Source of the DNA: Casp-actino8 sp037147055
GTDB lineage: Bacteria > Actinomycetota > Acidimicrobiia > Acidimicrobiales > Ilumatobacteraceae
Assembly (NCBI GenBank): GCA_037147055.1
Contig: JBAWVW010000050.1
Coordinates: 1 to 13,837, forward strand
Length of the DNA stretch: 13,837 nt
Direction: 5' to 3'
Part shown: in pieces, positions 12,812 through 13,837 of the stretch
Position numbering within the stretch: position 1 is the stretch's first letter
How the letters are laid out: each line of letters starts with the position of its first letter
Translations under genes and position numbers: made by a program
Notes under the pieces: generated by a model
Seen by the model: only the letters and a program-made list of their open reading frames with translations
What the model was told of the DNA's origin: nothing
The model's database searches: none

Positions 12812-13837
12812 GTGACCCGAGTGCCCGTACGAGACGATTTATCTGCCCTTGAGGGCTACCACTCGCCCCAAGTAGATGTCCGCGTGCGTCTCAACACCAA
12901 TGAGGCGCCAGTTGCTCCGCCACAAGCCTTCCGCGAGGCCTACGCTGCAGCTATTGCTGACATTGAGTGGCACCGCTATCCCGATCGAGCGGCATCTGGA
13001 TTGCGGTCTGCGATTGCCGATCTGCACGGCGTGTCTCCAGAGATGGTGTTTGTCGCCAACGGTAGCAACGAGGTCCTGCAAACAGTGCTCCTGACATTCG
13101 CTGGTCCTGGGCGCACGGTGGCTACGTTTGAGCCGACTTACCAACTGCATAGTCACATTGCGCGCATCACTGGTGCAACTGTCATTGAAGGTGAACGTAG
13201 TAGTGACTTCTCACTTGATGTCAACGAAGTTCGTCGTGTGATCAATGAGTTTCATCCGCACGTGACATTTTTGTGTTCGCCGAATAACCCAACGGGTGGG
13301 GTTGACTCGCCTGAACTGGTTGCTGAGGTCTTGGCGTTGAGCACAGGGCTCGTTGTCGTCGACGAGGCTTATGGGCAATTCGCCCCATGGAGTGCCTTAG
13401 AACTGATCAACGAAGAGACAGCACTCGTCGTGACGCGCACATTCTCTAAGACATGGAGCATGGCTGCGGCGCGTCTGGGATATTTAATTGGTCCGCGTTG
13501 GTTGGTGGCCGAACTTGACAAAGTTGTCTTGCCGTATCACCTTGATACAGCGAAGCAGATTGCTGGCACTCTGGCGGTGCAATTTCAAGGCGATATGGAA
13601 GAACGGGTGCGAATAATTGTGGCAGAACGTCAACGTCTGGTGGACGCTCTAGCTGTACTAGATGTGGATGTTTTTGAAAGTGGGGCAAACTTTATTTTGA
13701 TGCGTCCACGATCAAAAAGCGGACGAACAGTGTGGCAAGGTTTGCTTGACCGAAGTGTTTTAATCAGAGATTGTTCAAGTTGGCCCCGACTTGCTGATTG
13801 TCTGCGAGTCACTATTGGTACGCCAGAACAAGATGAT
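12812..13837 (+). CDS. hisC: Histidinol-phosphate aminotransferase (partial, last residues beyond right edge)
   Basis: HisC is the PLP enzyme that converts imidazole-acetol phosphate to histidinol phosphate in histidine biosynthesis. The open frame has 342 codons with no stop before the window ends; a full enzyme is about 350-370 residues, so only a short tail is missing. Visible motifs of fold-type-I aminotransferases are RLNTNEAP (residues 26-33), WHRYPD (53-58), ANGSNEVLQ (82-90), SPNNPTGG (156-163), VVVDEAYGQF (181-190) and TFSKTWSMAAARLGYLIG (210-227) with the PLP lysine Lys213. The start is GTG 12812, with no Shine-Dalgarno but a TANNNT box 8 bases upstream, so it is probably leaderless; GTG 12821 is an alternative. 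In many actinobacteria hisB follows hisC, and it would be expected just beyond the edge. A related aromatic or threonine-phosphate aminotransferase is less likely. Confidence 0.88.
   Translation, partial: MTRVPVRDDLSALEGYHSPQVDVRVRLNTNEAPVAPPQAFREAYAAAIADIEWHRYPDRAASGLRSAIADLHGVSPEMVFVANGSNEVLQTVLLTFAGPGRTVATFEPTYQLHSHIARITGATVIEGERSSDFSLDVNEVRRVINEFHPHVTFLCSPNNPTGGVDSPELVAEVLALSTGLVVVDEAYGQFAPWSALELINEETALVVTRTFSKTWSMAAARLGYLIGPRWLVAELDKVVLPYHLDTAKQIAGTLAVQFQGDMEERVRIIVAERQRLVDALAVLDVDVFESGANFILMRPRSKSGRTVWQGLLDRSVLIRDCSSWPRLADCLRVTIGTPEQDD

Noticed and set aside
1..13837. CRISPR arrays, tRNA/rRNA genes, insertion sequences, toxin-antitoxin or phage-defence genes
   Set aside because: No regularly spaced repeats, cloverleaf, transposase motifs or paired small toxin/antitoxin frames were seen on either strand.

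Overview
The window (13,837 bases, moderate GC) looks like a chromosomal stretch from a bacterium, most likely an actinobacterium of the Acidimicrobiia type. This is an inference from three things: two luciferase-like flavin/F420 oxidoreductases of the subfamilies typical of mycobacteria and Acidimicrobiia, frequent GTG starts with TANNNT boxes placed for leaderless transcripts, and lipoproteins of the 'AC-SSD' style. I see no mobile element, phage gene, CRISPR array, tRNA or rRNA. Gene density is very high and no gene-free stretch exceeds about 100 bases.

Layout. (1) 1-797, minus: the N-terminal 265 residues of a secreted lipoprotein that runs off the left edge. (2) 900-3672, plus: a complete three-gene metal ABC importer (ZnuABC/MntABC type: binding lipoprotein, ATPase, permease) with stop/start overlaps, followed after 29 bases by a YetF/DUF421 membrane protein (3702-4256). 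The 102-base divergent gap holds a perfect 8-bp inverted repeat and -10-like boxes in both directions. (3) 6404-4258, minus: an alpha/beta hydrolase translationally coupled to an unusual two-part protein, a peptidase-S51/cyanophycinase-like domain joined to a domain resembling the C-terminus of cysteinyl-tRNA synthetase. (4) 6460-7350, plus: a LarE-like sulfur transferase of the three-cysteine kind, with no other nickel-pincer gene in view. (5) 7414-9656, plus: an Rv3520c-type F420 oxidoreductase coupled to a beta-lactamase-fold serine hydrolase. (6) 12727-9598, minus: a small helical protein, a two-part DUF1330-like protein, an Rv2161c-type F420 oxidoreductase and an MFS exporter, all in one direction and probably at least partly one operon; the MFS gene overlaps the serine hydrolase gene tail-to-tail by 59 bases. 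(7) 12812-13837, plus: nearly all of hisC (histidinol-phosphate aminotransferase), divergent from the small protein gene across a 31-base inverted repeat.

How the genes fit together. The importer is self-contained and should bring Zn2+ or Mn2+ into the cell. The two oxidoreductase/partner clusters look catabolic or detoxifying, but no substrate can be read from the sequence. The most unusual items are the S51/CysRS-tail fusion and the orphan LarE. The best regulatory candidates are three inverted repeats at 820-840, 12503-12516 and 12770-12800. None of this establishes a wholly new system; these are the places worth testing.
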